NCBI RefSeq assembly: GCF_007829815.1
Contig: NZ_VIWT01000009.1
Coordinates: 186,001 to 250,000, forward strand
Length of the DNA stretch: 64,000 nt
Origin: Kitasatospora viridis
GTDB taxonomy: Bacteria; Actinomycetota; Actinomycetes; Streptomycetales; Streptomycetaceae
Reading direction: 5' to 3'
Positions within the stretch are counted from its first letter, which is position 1; each line of letters starts with the position of its first letter. Shown one piece after another: positions 25,366-33,610 of the stretch. The notes under the pieces were generated by a model. The model saw only the letters and a program-made list of their open reading frames with translations. It was not told the origin of the DNA and ran no database searches. Position numbers and translations under genes: made by a program.

Positions 25366-26808
25366 ATGATGGCAGCGTTGGCATCATCGCCGGCACTCCT
25401 GGCGCAGACCGCGAAGGCCTCCGCCGGGACCGCCTGGACCGGGCACGACAGCTGGCTGCTGGCCGTGGTCGGCATATCGATCGCCCTGGTCGTGGTGCTG
25501 ATCAGCTGGGTCAGGCTGCACGCCTTCCTGGCCCTGATGGTGGGTTCCTTCGCGGTTTCGCTGCTTTCCGGGGAAAGTCTCGGAAAGGTCGCGGATTCGT
25601 TCACCACCGGTCTCGGCGGAATCACCGGGAAGGTCGGGATCCTGATCATTCTCGGCGCGGTGCTCGGCCGATTGATGGCGGATTCCGGCGGCATCGAGCA
25701 GATCGTCGCCACCCTCACCAGAGCCGTCGGCCCGCGCGGCCTGCCCTGGGCGGTGACCCTGGTCGCCTGCCTGGTCGGCCTGTCGATGTTCTTCGAGGTC
25801 GGCTTCGTGCTGCTGGTCCCGCTGGTGCTGCAGATCGCCAAGCGCGCCGACTACCCGGTGCTGCGGGTCGGCATCCCCGCGATGGCCGGCCTGGCCACCG
25901 TGCACGCGCTGGTCCCGCCGCACCCCGGCGTGCTGGTCGCGATCGCCGCCGTGCACGCGCAGATCGGCCTGACCCTGGTCTACGGCCTGATCGTGGCGAT
26001 CCCGTGCGCCGTCGTGGTCGGCCCGCTCTTCACCGCCTACATCTGGCCCAAGGTGCCCGCCACCATCCCCGAGACCGCGCTGGCCGCCTTCACCACCCTG
26101 GCCGACGAGGAGCTGTCCGACCGCGGCCCGCGCAAGCTGCCCCGGTTCTCGGTCACCCTGGCCACCGTGCTGCTCCCGATCGCGCTGATGATGGTCAAGG
26201 CCGGCTGCGACACCTTCGGCTGGGCCCGCGGCACCACCGCCTACCAGGTGCTGGAGTTCCTCGGCACCCCGGCGGTCGCGCTGCTGGTGGCGATCCTGGT
26301 CGCCCTGGTCACCTTCGGCTACGGGCTCGGAGCCACCCGCGAGCAGGTCCAGCGCACCCTGCACCGCTCCTTCCCGCCGATCGCCGGCGTCCTGGTGATC
26401 GTCGGCGCCGGCGGCGGCTACTCGCAGGCCCTGGCCGACTCCGGCGTCAACGCCGCGATCGGCCGCGCCGCCGGCCACCTGCACATCCCGCTGATCCTGC
26501 TCGCCTGGCTGGTCGCCGCGCTGATGCGCACCGCCACCGGCTCCGGCACCGTCGCCACGGTGGCCGCCGCCGGCATCATCGGCCCGATGGCCCACGGCCT
26601 CTCCGACTCGCACGCCGCACTGCTCGCGCTCGCCCTCGGCTCCGGCGCGGCCTTCCTCGGCCACGTCAACGACGCCGCGTTCTGGCTCTTCAAGGAGTAC
26701 TTCGGCCTCTCCGTCGGCGGCACCCTGCGCACCTGGACGGTCTCGCACACCCTGCTCTCGGTCACCTCGCTGGCCGGCGTGCTGGCGCTGTACGCCGTGA
26801 CGTCCTAG
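25366..26808 (+). CDS. GntP-family permease (gluconate or related acid)
   Basis: 480 residues with about twelve membrane segments and GntP hallmarks: LGAVLGRLMADSGGIEQIV, GLSMFFEVGFVLLVPL, ATVHALVPPHPGVL, MRTATGSGTVATVAAAGI and LGHVNDAAFWLFKEYFG. GntP proteins are proton symporters for gluconate and similar sugar acids. ATG 25366 follows GAAGGA. It is divergent from a CitA/CitB-type two-component system that probably senses its substrate. The upstream ~100 bp are clearly less GC-rich. Confidence 0.93.
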   Translation: MMAALASSPALLAQTAKASAGTAWTGHDSWLLAVVGISIALVVVLISWVRLHAFLALMVGSFAVSLLSGESLGKVADSFTTGLGGITGKVGILIILGAVLGRLMADSGGIEQIVATLTRAVGPRGLPWAVTLVACLVGLSMFFEVGFVLLVPLVLQIAKRADYPVLRVGIPAMAGLATVHALVPPHPGVLVAIAAVHAQIGLTLVYGLIVAIPCAVVVGPLFTAYIWPKVPATIPETALAAFTTLADEELSDRGPRKLPRFSVTLATVLLPIALMMVKAGCDTFGWARGTTAYQVLEFLGTPAVALLVAILVALVTFGYGLGATREQVQRTLHRSFPPIAGVLVIVGAGGGYSQALADSGVNAAIGRAAGHLHIPLILLAWLVAALMRTATGSGTVATVAAAGIIGPMAHGLSDSHAALLALALGSGAAFLGHVNDAAFWLFKEYFGLSVGGTLRTWTVSHTLLSVTSLAGVLALYAVTS

Positions 26809-26878
26809 CGGACGCACCCCCCGGTCCTGCGGGCCGGCGCCGGCCGAGACCCCCATGCCCGGCCGCCGCCGGCCCGCA

Positions 26879-26942
26879 GTCGTACGGTCCGTGAGTCGTA
26901 CAGTCCGTGAGCCGTAGAGTGCCCGAGTCGTAGGGTGCCTGA
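26879..26942 (+). repeat. Four 16-bp direct repeats ending at a start codon, each with a -10-like box
   Basis: Units: GTCGTACGGTCCGTGA (26879), GTCGTACAGTCCGTGA (26895), GCCGTAGAGTGCCCGA (26911), GTCGTAGGGTGCCTGA (26927). The last base is directly followed by ATG 26943. Each unit carries a TANNGT hexamer (TACGGT, TACAGT, TAGAGT, TAGGGT). The last is placed correctly for leaderless transcription. The array may be an amplified promoter or a regulator-binding array. Confidence 0.85.
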
Positions 26943-27764
26943 ATGACCATCAGCTCACTCCGTCTCGACGGCCGGCACCTGGCGTACCGCCAGAGCGCCG
27001 GCCAGGACCACCCCGTGATCCTGATCCACGGGAACTCCTCGTCCTCGCGCACCTGGCAGCCCCTGCTCGACGGCCCCTTCGGCGAGCGCTTCCGCTGCCT
27101 CGCGTTCGACCTGCCCGGGCACGGCGGTTCCGCGCCCGCACCCGACGCCGAGAGCTACTCGCTGCCCGGCTACGCGGCGGTGCTGCGCCGGTTCGCCGAG
27201 GCCCTGGGCGCCGAGGACGCACTGATCGTCGGCCACAGCCTCGGCGGGCACATCGCCCTGGAGGCCGCGCCCGCGCTCGGCCGGGCCGCCGGGTTCGCAG
27301 TGTTCGGGACACCGCCGATGGCCGACCTGGCGGCGATGCCGCACGCCTTCCTGCCGAACCCGCTGGTCGAGATCGGCTTCACCCCGAACCCGACCGCCGC
27401 CGAGGCGAGCGCCTACGCGGCCGGCCAGTTCGCGCCCGGCTCCGAGTATCCGGTCGCGCCGCTCGCTGCCGACATCCTCGCCACCGACCCCGCCGCCCGG
27501 GGCGGTCTCGGCGCCAGCCTCACCACCGGCGGCTTCGCCGACGAGCTCGCCGTGGCCGTCGCCCTCGGCCCGGCGCTGGCGATCCTGCACGGCGAGCACG
27601 ACCAGCTGGTCAGCGGCGCGCACCTGGACTCCCTCGCGCTGCCGGAGCTGTGGCGGGGCGGGGTGCAGACGATCGTCGGCGTCGGGCACTCGCCGCAGCT
27701 GGAGCGCCCGGAGGCGCTGGCGGCCCTGCTGACCGCGTTCGCCGAGGACCGGCTCCGCCGCTGA
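26943..27764 (+). CDS. Alpha/beta hydrolase
   Basis: 273 residues with the alpha/beta-hydrolase fold: oxyanion HGNSSSSRTW, nucleophile elbow GHSLGG, acid in ILHGEHDQLV and base in VGVGHSPQLERPE. No signal peptide, so cytoplasmic. ATG 26943 directly follows the 16-bp repeat array; TAGGGT at 26931-26936 predicts a leaderless mRNA. Substrate unknown; an esterase, lactonase or C-C hydrolase is possible. Confidence 0.92.
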   Translation: MTISSLRLDGRHLAYRQSAGQDHPVILIHGNSSSSRTWQPLLDGPFGERFRCLAFDLPGHGGSAPAPDAESYSLPGYAAVLRRFAEALGAEDALIVGHSLGGHIALEAAPALGRAAGFAVFGTPPMADLAAMPHAFLPNPLVEIGFTPNPTAAEASAYAAGQFAPGSEYPVAPLAADILATDPAARGGLGASLTTGGFADELAVAVALGPALAILHGEHDQLVSGAHLDSLALPELWRGGVQTIVGVGHSPQLERPEALAALLTAFAEDRLRR

Positions 27765-27776
27765 CGGCTCCGTCAG
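27761..27776 (+). terminator. Terminator overlapping the hydrolase stop codon
   Basis: CTGACGG-CT-CCGTCAG is a perfect 7-2-7 palindrome that includes the TGA stop (27762-27764) and is followed by GCGGTTTT. It is one of several stop-linked CTGACG/CGTCAG hairpins in the window. Confidence 0.7.
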
Positions 27777-27971
27777 GCGGTTTTCTGGCAGCTGCGGCCC
27801 CGCGCCGCGGTCGCGCTGCCCAAAGGGGGGCGCACCAGGCCTGACCAGGGCCGCCTCGCCGGGCGCCACCAGCGCTCGGCGGGTGTTCGGGCCTGCTGGC
27901 CGGCCCGATCAGAAGCGCCTGTGACATTAATCCGGTCCGCCTTGCCCGCCCGGCCTGCGACACTGGTGATC

Positions 27972-28181
27972 ATGACTGACCCTCGCAGCATCTCGCTGCC
28001 CGCCTTCTCCGACCCCGCCGCCGATGCGCCCCTGCCTGCCCAGTCCGGCGAGCGTCGGCTGCCGCCGATCGAGCAGGGCGCCGACTTCCGCCAGCCGCCC
28101 GGCGAGACCGCGGCCGTTCCCGCCCCGATCCAGCGTCCGCTCGCGGTCGGCGGCCTGACCTTCTCCGACCCGGACAGGTAG
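27972..28181 (+). CDS. Small Pro-rich protein, uncertain
   Basis: 69 residues with GC-rich third positions; it begins MTDPRSISLPAFSDPAAD and ends GGLTFSDPDR. No family recognised. It is Pro-rich and probably unstructured, with a related FSD/P pair near each end. GACACT (27958-27963) 8 nt before ATG 27972, with TTGCCC about 12-13 bp further up, could drive a near-leaderless message. No modifying enzyme lies nearby, so I do not call it a precursor peptide. Confidence 0.4.
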   Translation: MTDPRSISLPAFSDPAADAPLPAQSGERRLPPIEQGADFRQPPGETAAVPAPIQRPLAVGGLTFSDPDR

Positions 28182-28308
28182 ATCCGACCGTCCCCGGAGA
28201 TCGCGTAGCGGCGGCAGGGGAGGAGCTCCGCGGTGCGCATGCCGATGTCGTCGGCAGTTCGACCTGTTCGGACCTCATGATCAGCCTCAACCGAAGGGTT
28301 GCGGCTCA

Positions 28309-28902
28309 TCATGAGTGAATGACCTTCGGGTCTCCCGCGGCGATGAAAAGGTATCCGGCGGACTCCCAGGTCCGAACGGAAGCACCGGTGCTCTGGGCGC
28401 TGGATCCTGGCGGTATGCCCTCGATACTCACGAGCACGGCGTGCTCGGAGCAGATCGTGGTCAGGTAGTCGAAATACGGCGAGGCGCTGGCGGAACCCTG
28501 GGAGTAGTTCTCGGTGATGACCGCCCCCGCGAAGTTGCTCGGATCGACTTTCGGATAATTGCCTTCCGGCCGCTGTGCCCCGACCGCGAAGAGCTGGGGG
28601 GTCGAATCGGGCGTAGAGCCTTCGGGCAGGACGTATGCCTTGCAAAGGTTGTCGATTGTCGCTAACACGATCGTCGCATTGTGGACCGTGACCAGCCCGA
28701 TCACTCGGGGGCGCGAGCTCGATGACGGGGTATTGATCTCCGCCGCCGTGTCGGAGCTGATCTGTACTTGCGGTGTTGATTCGAGCGCCCACGCGGAAGG
28801 CGTTCGCGCCTGCACGGCGGGCTGGCTGCTGCTCGTGCAGGCGGCCGCGAGTGCGGCGGTCGCGATGACCGCCGCACTCGCCAGAGACGTTGAGTGCCTC
28901 AT
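28309..28902 (-). CDS. Hypothetical lipoprotein
   Basis: 197 residues with signal peptide and lipobox LAAAC (Cys22) followed by a Ser/Thr-rich linker. The mature domain (PRVIGLVTVHNATIVLATID, YFDYLTTICSEHAVLVSIEG, GYLFIAAGDP) looks like a small beta-rich fold I do not recognise. GC content and codon bias are lower than in the neighbours (AAG, AAT, ATA-type codons are more frequent), so it may have been acquired. GGAG lies upstream of ATG 28902. Confidence 0.78.
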   Translation of the reverse strand: MRHSTSLASAAVIATAALAAACTSSSQPAVQARTPSAWALESTPQVQISSDTAAEINTPSSSSRPRVIGLVTVHNATIVLATIDNLCKAYVLPEGSTPDSTPQLFAVGAQRPEGNYPKVDPSNFAGAVITENYSQGSASASPYFDYLTTICSEHAVLVSIEGIPPGSSAQSTGASVRTWESAGYLFIAAGDPKVIHS

Positions 28903-29102
28903 CGTGCTTGCTCGCTCCTACTCGGTGTAGGGGTTGAAGCAGTAACTCATCGGGCGGAGGGAGTGCCCGCTGCCCGAGCTGGAATTCGGGAGCATTGAAG
29001 GTAGGAAGTTGACGGGTTCCCCACCCGTGTGAGCCGCTTTCGGCGCGGAATGGTTCCCTCCGATCCAGGCGCGCAGCTGACAGGGCGTCAGCCGCGTGAC
29101 CG

Positions 29103-29858
29103 TCAGCCGCGCGGCGCCGAGTGGGCCGGGCCGCCGGTGCCCGACCAGGTGCGGCGGTACCCGGCGCAGAGCGGGCCGCCGACCAGGTCGAGCACGGCGG
29201 TGGCGGCGTCGGCCAGCGGGGTGGGGGAGTGCGTCTCGCAGAGCCGGCGGTGGCCCTCCAGCAGCGCTGCGCCGAGCTGCGGGTCGGCGGCCAGGAGGCG
29301 GCGGGGGAGCCACTTGCCGCTGCCGGTCCAGGCCCGCCGGTGGTCGCAGAGCAGGTCCGCGGCCGTGTCCAGCACGGCCCCGGCGACGGCCAGGCGCTCG
29401 ATCGGCTCGCGGGCGTCCGGCAGGTCGGCGAGCAGGTCGGTGAGCGCGTACCGCTTCGCCTCGACGGCCTGCGGGCCCAGCACCGGCGGGCCCTGCCGCA
29501 GCTCCGCCGCCGCCCGGGCCCGCGCCCGGGCGCCCGCTCCGGCACGGTCGAGCAGCAGCACGCCGTCGGCGTACATGTGCTGGAGCACCGCGCGACGTGA
29601 CGCCGCGTCGAACGCGAAGAGCTCGGCGAGGCCGGGCTCGGTGTGCACGAAGAGCTCGGCGGGGCGCCCCTCGAAGCGCACCGTCTCGCGGTAGGTCTCG
29701 CCGCCCGGCGCAACCAGGACGGCGAGGTCGAGATCGCTCGACGCACTCGCCCGCCCCGCCGCGGCCGACCCCGCGAGCAGGGCGGCGAGCGCGTCGGGGA
29801 AGTACTCGGCCACCAGGCGGTGCGCCTGGGCCGTCAGGTCCTGATCCATGGTGATCAT
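29103..29858 (-). CDS. Nucleotidyltransferase-domain protein
   Basis: 251 residues. The N-terminal part has the polymerase-beta-like signature LLAGSAAAGRASASSDLDLAVLV (GS...SDxDL, two metal-binding Asp). The C-terminal half is helical, as in minimal or antibiotic nucleotidyltransferases. Members transfer NMP to protein, RNA or aminoglycosides. ATG 29858 or the in-frame ATG 29849 could start it; neither has a clear ribosome site. Its stop lies in a CTGACGG context. Substrate unknown. Confidence 0.82.
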   Translation of the reverse strand: MITMDQDLTAQAHRLVAEYFPDALAALLAGSAAAGRASASSDLDLAVLVAPGGETYRETVRFEGRPAELFVHTEPGLAELFAFDAASRRAVLQHMYADGVLLLDRAGAGARARARAAAELRQGPPVLGPQAVEAKRYALTDLLADLPDAREPIERLAVAGAVLDTAADLLCDHRRAWTGSGKWLPRRLLAADPQLGAALLEGHRRLCETHSPTPLADAATAVLDLVGGPLCAGYRRTWSGTGGPAHSAPRG

Positions 29859-29916
29859 GGTTCCAGACCGGGGCCGCCGGGCGCGAGCCGTTTCACGAGC
29901 CGTTTCGCCAGCCGTG

Positions 29917-30888
29917 TCAGGGGCGCAGGCGGCCCGCGCGGGCGAGGGCCTGCTGCGCCTGCTCGGCCAGGGCGGCGACCAGCTCGGCCGCTGACGGAAC
30001 GTCGGTGACCAGGTCGACGGCCTCGCCCGCCCAGACCGGCAGCGGCGGGACCGAGCCCCGCGCGACGTCCTCCAGGTACTCCTGGCAGGCCGGGGCGTCC
30101 GCCGCCAGCTCGGCCTCGCGGCCGCGCCAGCGGTCGAGGTAGGGGTGGCCGAGGGTGCGGGCGGTGTACTTCCCGACGGGCCAGTGCGAGCCACGCGCCA
30201 GGTCCAGCACGGCGCTGCGCTCGGTGTCTTGGCCGCGTCCGGCGAGGATCGCGGCGGTGACGGCCGGATCCACCAAGGCCTCGGCCGTGGCCTGGAACCG
30301 GGTGCCGAGCAGCGCGCCGGCCGCGCCCAGCGCCAGCGCGGCGGCGATGCCCCGGCCATCGGCGATCCCGCCGGCGGCCAGCACCGGCACCGACCCCGCC
30401 AGGTCCACCACCAGCGGCACGAACGGCAGCGTGGACCGCCCGCGCCGGGCGCCGTGGCCGCCGCCCTCGGTGCCCTGGGCCACGATCACATCAGCACCCA
30501 CGTCGAGCGCCCGCCGGGCCTCGTCCAGGTCGGTGACCTGGACCATCAGCAGGGCGTCCGACCGGTGGATCCGCTCGGCGAGCGGGCCCGGGTCGCCGAA
30601 GGACAGCAGCACCGCCGCCGGCCCGAACTCCAGCGCCCGCTCCACGGCGGCGGCGTCGACCCCCCAGGTCAGGAAGCCGACGCCCCAGGGCCGGTCGGTG
30701 GCCCGCGCGACGAGCGGCAGCTCCCGGTCCAGCCACTCCCGGTCGCCGGTCCCGCCGCCGACCATCCCGAGCCCGCCGGCCCGGGAGACGGCCGCCGCCA
30801 GCGCGCCCCCGGCCGATCCGCCCATCGGGGCCTGCACGATGGGGTAGCGCAGGTCCAGCAGTTCGGTCAGCTCCGTGGTCAATGCCAT
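29917..30888 (-). CDS. Nitronate monooxygenase (2-nitropropane dioxygenase family)
   Basis: 323 residues of the NMO TIM barrel: ELLDLRYPIVQAPMGGSAGG at the N terminus, VGGGTG, DVIVAQGTEGGGHGARRG with the likely catalytic His, and the FMN-binding VLAAGGIADGRGIAAALALGAAGALLGTRF. These flavoenzymes oxidise alkyl nitronates; some are enoyl reductases. ATG 30888 begins the conserved region. It lies 14 bp beyond the stop of the remnant monooxygenase on the same strand. Confidence 0.92.
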   Translation of the reverse strand: MALTTELTELLDLRYPIVQAPMGGSAGGALAAAVSRAGGLGMVGGGTGDREWLDRELPLVARATDRPWGVGFLTWGVDAAAVERALEFGPAAVLLSFGDPGPLAERIHRSDALLMVQVTDLDEARRALDVGADVIVAQGTEGGGHGARRGRSTLPFVPLVVDLAGSVPVLAAGGIADGRGIAAALALGAAGALLGTRFQATAEALVDPAVTAAILAGRGQDTERSAVLDLARGSHWPVGKYTARTLGHPYLDRWRGREAELAADAPACQEYLEDVARGSVPPLPVWAGEAVDLVTDVPSAAELVAALAEQAQQALARAGRLRP

Positions 30889-30902
30889 GGGACCATCATC
30901 CC

Positions 30903-31310
30903 TCAGGCCGCCGAGGTCAACCGGGGCGGCTCCCAGGTGTGGTGACGCAGGATCATCCGCACCGCGGCGCGCGACGGGGTGAGCCGCATCGCGGTGTTGC
31001 GCGGCGCCACGGCCGGCGGGTGGGAGAGCTGATGGCCCATCCGGCCCGCCTGCCGGGCCGCCTTGGCGACGGCCTGGCTGCGCGGGCGCCGCTCTGCGTC
31101 GTACGGGGCGAGCGCGGCGCGATCCTGCCACCGACGAACGAGGGCAGCGGGGCGCGCAGTTCGTTGACGTCGTGCTGGATGACGGCCTCCGGGCGGGTCG
31201 CCGCGAGCAGCTCGGCGACCGGCTCGTGCCTGCCGGCGAACCGGCGGCGCAGCTCGGCGAGCGGATCGGCGAACCGGGTGCCGGGCGGCAGGGTCAGCAC
31301 GGCGTGCCAC
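30903..31310 (-). pseudogene. FAD-dependent monooxygenase remnant
   Basis: The minus strand first encodes VLTLPPGTRFADPLAELRRRFAGRHEPVAELLAATRPEAVIQHDVNELRAPLPSFVGGRIA (shown here only as the region 31117-31300), the middle of a PHBH-type FAD monooxygenase. Normally LLGDAAH...GQG...LEDA follows. Instead the frame shifts near 31117 and resumes with ALAPYDAERRPRSQAV and the C-terminal MILRHHTWEPPRLTSAA. So an internal deletion removed the second FAD motif. The N-terminal FAD-binding half is also missing: homology stops at the CACCCG repeat. Confidence 0.78.
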
Positions 31311-31350
31311 ACCCGCACCCGCACCCGCACCCGCGCCCGCACCCGCACCC
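31311..31350. repeat. Hexanucleotide ACCCGC tandem repeat at a deletion junction
   Basis: Six consecutive ACCCGC units (one reads GCCCGC) plus ACCC. On the left is the remnant of a minus-strand FAD monooxygenase and on the right the remnant of a plus-strand TetR gene. The repeat marks where the 5' halves of both were lost. Confidence 0.88.
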
Positions 31351-31451
31351 TGCTCGCCTGCATCGACGGGCTGGTCATGGAGAGCCTGCTCACCGGCGGC
31401 ACCATCTCCCGTGACACCTTCGTGGGGCTGCTGGCCGCCGCGCTCCGCTGA
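31345..31451 (+). pseudogene. TetR-family regulator, 3' remnant
   Basis: Only the last ~34 codons remain: LLACIDGLVMESLLTGG and TFVGLLAAALR before TGA 31449-31451, typical of the last helices of TetR regulators. The DNA-binding domain and most of the ligand domain are absent. The reading frame runs back into the hexanucleotide repeat. Confidence 0.68.
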
Positions 31452-31557
31452 GCACTGGCCCCGGCGCCGCAACGGGTCCGCGCGCTCGCTACGATCCGCT
31501 CGGCCCGGACGCTCAGACGCCCGGGCGCCCGAACGTCGGAACAGGGTGGGAGAAGCG

Positions 31558-32127
31558 GTGGCGGACGTCGACGAGCCGAGGTGGGCCGCACTGCGCGGGA
31601 AGCCGCTCCTGGCCACGGGTGTCGGTGTGGCCGTCCTCGCGCTGGCCGGTGGTGCCGCGCTCGCCGCAAGCGGCGGACACGGCACCACGACCGCTGACCC
31701 CGGGCACACGGTCGCGGCCGGTCCCGCGCAGCCCGCAGCAGGCCCGAGCCCGGGTGCCGCCGCCATGGCACCTGTCCTGTCCGCCCCGCCCAGCCCGCAA
31801 CAGACCCCGCCTCCCCCGAATACCCCAGCCCCGAGCGCCCCGGCCGCCGGTACCCCGGAGAGCCCGACCGCGCCCAGCGCCCGGCCGAAGCCGTCGGCGG
31901 CCCCGCACCGGAGCGCCGCCGCGTCGGCGCCCGGCACCACGCGTCTGACGCCCCGGCAGGCCGCCCAACTGCCGAACCCCGGCCCGCGTCCGTCCTTCGT
32001 CGTGCCCACCGTCGACCCGACCAGCTGCCCGCCGGGCCAGGTGCTCCTGCACGAGCTCAACGGCAGCGCGAGCTGTGCCACCGTGGTCACGCTCGCGCCG
32101 ATCCCCCGGCCGACCGCGACGGGCTAG
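31558..32127 (+). CDS. Membrane-anchored Pro/Ala-rich protein
   Basis: 189 residues: short cytoplasmic N terminus, one membrane segment (LLATGVGVAVLALAGGAALAA), a long Pro/Ala/Ser linker (~50-125) and a small C-terminal part with two Cys (TSCPPGQVLLHELNGSASCATVV) that could form a disulfide. GTG 31558 follows GGGAGA; TACGAT at 31490 may be the -10. No family recognised. The topology suggests a wall-spanning stalk. Confidence 0.75.
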   Translation: MADVDEPRWAALRGKPLLATGVGVAVLALAGGAALAASGGHGTTTADPGHTVAAGPAQPAAGPSPGAAAMAPVLSAPPSPQQTPPPPNTPAPSAPAAGTPESPTAPSARPKPSAAPHRSAAASAPGTTRLTPRQAAQLPNPGPRPSFVVPTVDPTSCPPGQVLLHELNGSASCATVVTLAPIPRPTATG

Positions 32128-32157
32128 AGCAGGCCGGCCGCCGCCGCGGCCCGCTCG

Positions 32158-33345
32158 CTAGTGGAAGGCGACCTCCGGGTTCTGCGCCGTCGGCCCGTCC
32201 AGCAGCGGCTGCGGGATTCCCTTCAGCTGGAGGTCGAAGAAGGCCGCGACGTACTCGCGGGTCAGCTGGATGCCGCGCTCGGCCGGCAGCGTGTTGCCGG
32301 GCGGGTTCGGGTAGCCGAAGTCGTTCAGCAGCAACTGGTCGTCGGTGAAGGTCTCGTGGTCCGAGCCGGCGAAGGTCAGCCAGCGCTTCCAGCCGTCCAG
32401 CTTGGCCCAGGCGTCCGTCCAGGTCGGGTCCTCCGCCCCACCGGGCAGCGGGTGGTTGATCATCAGGAACGGCTTGCCGCCGAGCCCGTCGGCGGGGACG
32501 GGGTAGAACATCGTGCCGTCCAGGTTGACCCCCGCCCGGATCCGGGCGTCCGTGGCCAGGGCGGGCACGGCCGTCGCCCCGCCGAGCGACTGGCCCGCCA
32601 CGCCGATCCGCTGCTCGTCGATCATCCGGGAGTACTGCCAGGCGGGGTGCGGGTGGGCGGTCAGCTGGTCGACGACGAAGGACAGGTCGGTCGCCCGGCT
32701 CGTCTCGATGCCCGGCAGGCCGACGGGCGGCGGGGCGTCGCAGATGGCGCAGGTGAGGGTCTGCCCGTCGGGGAAGGTGGTGCCGGTGTTCTCGTAGGTG
32801 TGGTCGACGAGCGCGACGACGTACCCGCGGCTGGCCAGGTCCTCGGCCAGGCTGGTCAGTGAGGCGCGGGGCATGGTGAACCCGGGGGAGAGCAGCACCA
32901 GCGGGAAGCGCCCCGGCTGCGGGCGGGCGTCGGTCCGCGACCAGTCGCCGACGCCGGCGAGCGCGTCGGTGGGGATGCTGTTGCCCGGCAGCTTGGCGTC
33001 CAGCAGCAGCCGGGCCGCCTCGGGCGTCATGTACGGGGCCGGGCCGCCGGTGTCCGGCTTGGCGGGGTAGTACATCGAGACCATCAGCTGGCGGGGCCCG
33101 GCGGACGGGACCCACGGGTCGGGCCGGTCCTGGTCCACCAGGTGCAGGACGTCCCGGCCGACGGCGTACGGGCCGGTCGGGCGCGGCAGCACGGCGTGGG
33201 CGCCGGCCGTCCCGGCGGCGGTGGCGGCGGAGGTGGCGGCGGGCGCGGCCGGAGCGGCGGCGAACGCGGTGCTGGAGGTGGCGATGGAGAGCGGCAGGGC
33301 GAGCAACAGCCCCGCCGCCGCGACAGTGCGGCGAATTCCGTTCAT
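32158..33345 (-). CDS. Secreted alpha/beta hydrolase (PAF-acetylhydrolase-like)
   Basis: 395 residues with a Sec signal peptide (AAAGLLLALPLSIATSSTAFA). The core has the PAF-acetylhydrolase/dienelactone type fold: LMVSMYYPAKPDTGG, FPLVLLSPGFTMPRAS, nucleophile in RIGVAGQSLGGATAV, acid near AGVNLDGTMFYP and base in GSDHETFTDD. It probably cleaves short acyl esters outside the cell. TATGGT (33352-33357 on the minus strand) lies 6 nt before ATG 33345, so leaderless, which is unusual for an exported protein. Confidence 0.9.
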   Translation of the reverse strand: MNGIRRTVAAAGLLLALPLSIATSSTAFAAAPAAPAATSAATAAGTAGAHAVLPRPTGPYAVGRDVLHLVDQDRPDPWVPSAGPRQLMVSMYYPAKPDTGGPAPYMTPEAARLLLDAKLPGNSIPTDALAGVGDWSRTDARPQPGRFPLVLLSPGFTMPRASLTSLAEDLASRGYVVALVDHTYENTGTTFPDGQTLTCAICDAPPPVGLPGIETSRATDLSFVVDQLTAHPHPAWQYSRMIDEQRIGVAGQSLGGATAVPALATDARIRAGVNLDGTMFYPVPADGLGGKPFLMINHPLPGGAEDPTWTDAWAKLDGWKRWLTFAGSDHETFTDDQLLLNDFGYPNPPGNTLPAERGIQLTREYVAAFFDLQLKGIPQPLLDGPTAQNPEVAFH

Positions 33346-33610
33346 GTGACGACCATAGGTTCGTGGTACGGGAGTTGACGTCAGCTCAGGGAACGATCGG
33401 GTCGGCCCGGAGGATGACGCGAACCGCCGTCGCCGTATGCCCGCGGGGGTACTCCGGGAGGCCGGCCGAGGGTGCCGCCGAAGCTCACCAGGCCCGTCTA
33501 CCGCCCTGGTTGGAGATCGGCCGTCAACCCGCGGGTGGACGACGCGGCGCGCCCGCCGCGCGAAGCTACTGGCCATCGGAGCGACTCGATCACAGAGGGG
33601 AAGGCCAGCC

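Noticed and set aside
25384..26856. Long minus-strand frame opposite the GntP permease
   Set aside because: Gln/Gly/Asp/Arg-rich shadow of a membrane protein gene; no motif.
28918..29000. Short minus-strand frame ending MSYCFNPYTE just before the lipoprotein gene
   Set aside because: No good start or ribosome site, and it runs back into the nucleotidyltransferase gene in a wrong frame. It might be a small remnant, but support is too thin.
31302..31350. ACCCGC repeat considered as a CRISPR array
   Set aside because: Six-base units without spacers; a simple-sequence array.
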